64,000 nucleotides of DNA, taken from NCBI RefSeq assembly GCF_005239225.2, contig NC_133301.1:11842318-11906317 (forward strand). Reading direction: 5' to 3'. A model generated the notes under the pieces. It was not told where the DNA came from, ran no database searches, and worked only from the letters and a program-made list of their open reading frames with translations. Source of the DNA: Populus alba. Lineage: Eukaryota; Streptophyta; Magnoliopsida; Malpighiales; Salicaceae. Shown here piece by piece: positions 63,051-64,000 of the stretch. Numbering within the stretch: position 1 is the first letter of the stretch; the number at the start of each line of letters is the position of its first letter. Made by a program: the position numbers and the translations under genes.

Positions 63051-64000
63051 AAGGCTTACTTAAGCCAGTTGCTACAAGCACCTTGATTAATGGGGTCTAT
63101 GAACGGTCTTTATGAAAAAGATTATACACTTTTCAAAAAAAAAACCCTCATAAAAATTAAGTTAAATTAATGATCGATTTTATAAAATAGAGTTTTATTT
63201 TCTATGTAAAACAAATCAAGAGATAGATGATCAAAACACATTAAAAAAAAAAATAGTGACCTTTTCATAAAAGGCAAATAAAAGTTCTATTTGATTTCTC
63301 AAATTTATTTTTCTTGTTTTTCATCCCTATCCTTCTAGATTATTATTGTTTGGTCATAAACTTTATTTATTTTTGTCATGTCTCGGTCCTTGAAGATCAA
63401 AAGAGGAGGGAGAAAGTCAACAAAAAATTAAGAAGAGAGAAAGTTATTGGGTGGTTGGATTCTAACCAGTAATAACTTTGACATTGTGTTTGATTTTAAA
63501 AACAAATTAACGAAAGTGGTTTTCACCTTCAATAATAATAATAAAAAAAAGATACAGGCTTAAAAAGTTTTTTTTATGTTTTGTTTGATTTGGGTTTTTA
63601 AGAATATTTAAGGGTGTTTGAGGGTTTTCGGTAGGATTATTAAGCTTTCTATGATGATTTTTTTAATGTGTTTTCAAGTAAAAATAAATGAAAAATTAAT
63701 TTTTAAGGTCCAAATATGTTGGTTTTTTATTTTTCAGCCACTGGAGGTGGCTGGAGCTTGAACTAGGCAACAATAAGTCATTTGACTAAACAGATAACGT
63801 GTTTTAGTACGGATTAAAAAAAATAAACAGCATGTTATTCGCTTCTTTGAAGAGAGAGAGAGAGAAAAAAAGGCACCTGAGCTTTTTTTAAATCCAGGTG
63901 CAAGAGCTTGGCCTTCCAAGCTTGTGCGCTTAGCTTTTTAATTTATTATTATTTTATAATAAAATACTTTCCAATTAGGATTGTTAGAATAAAATTTAAA

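Larger units (their letters stand above)
51824..64000 (+). repeat. Large direct duplication, copy 2 (runs off the window)
   Basis: Counterpart of 32745-43853. The offset is 19079 at the left edge and 20147 from 55281 to the end; the difference is the extra tandem unit. Everything non-coding described for copy 1 recurs here. The second copy lacks SMAX1 itself, starting 38 bp after where its stop codon would be. Confidence 0.95.

Noticed and set aside
1..64000. CRISPR arrays, operons, bacterial-type systems, tRNA or rRNA genes, organellar inserts
   Set aside because: None seen. Repeats here are microsatellites, minisatellites and eukaryotic transposon relics, and the genes are intron-containing plant genes.

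Overview
The window is nuclear DNA from a woody eudicot, most likely Salicaceae (Populus or Salix). The protein genes are plant-specific, have GT-AG introns, and are separated by long AT-rich spacers carrying a SINE, TRIM and other transposon relics. The family assignment is inference; no organism-specific marker was checked.

Layout. (1) 1-2061: no confident gene; one minus-strand exon-like stretch. (2) 2062-3345, minus: single-exon fasciclin-like arabinogalactan protein of the FLA4/SOS5 type. (3) 4418-10261, plus: a nine-exon sialidase-fold (BNR/Asp-box) gene, divergent from FLA4 across about 1.1 kb. (4) 10262-29000: a gene-poor stretch of about 18.7 kb with simple repeats, a tRNA-derived SINE, a TIR element, a CACTA-like end and degenerate tandem duplications. 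(5) 29001-32707, plus: a complete three-exon SMAX1 orthologue (karrikin/KAI2-pathway repressor, 1050 aa). (6) 32745-46867: non-coding spacer with two TRIM elements, an 85-bp-type minisatellite, a gag relic and an orphan transmembrane exon. (7) 46868-51826, plus: the 5' part of SCY2 (plastid SecY homologue), cut off in its seventh exon and carrying three apparent +1 shifts. (8) 51824-64000: a second, nearly identical direct copy of 32745-43853, starting 38 bp downstream of where the SMAX1 stop codon would lie.

The main result is structural. The spacer downstream of SMAX1 occurs twice in direct orientation, and the second copy begins inside SCY2, so SCY2 is truncated and fused to SMAX1 3'-UTR sequence. 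Copy 2 also has an extra, about 2% diverged tandem unit of about 1.07 kb. Most other differences between the copies are homopolymer-length differences. This is either a very recent tandem duplication of about 19 kb or a haplotype/assembly duplication; the sequence alone cannot decide.

The genes do not form a pathway: FLA4 acts at the cell wall, SMAX1 in nuclear hormone signalling, SCY2 in the plastid, and the sialidase-like protein has no assigned role. I found no CRISPR array, operon or evident novel defence-type system.
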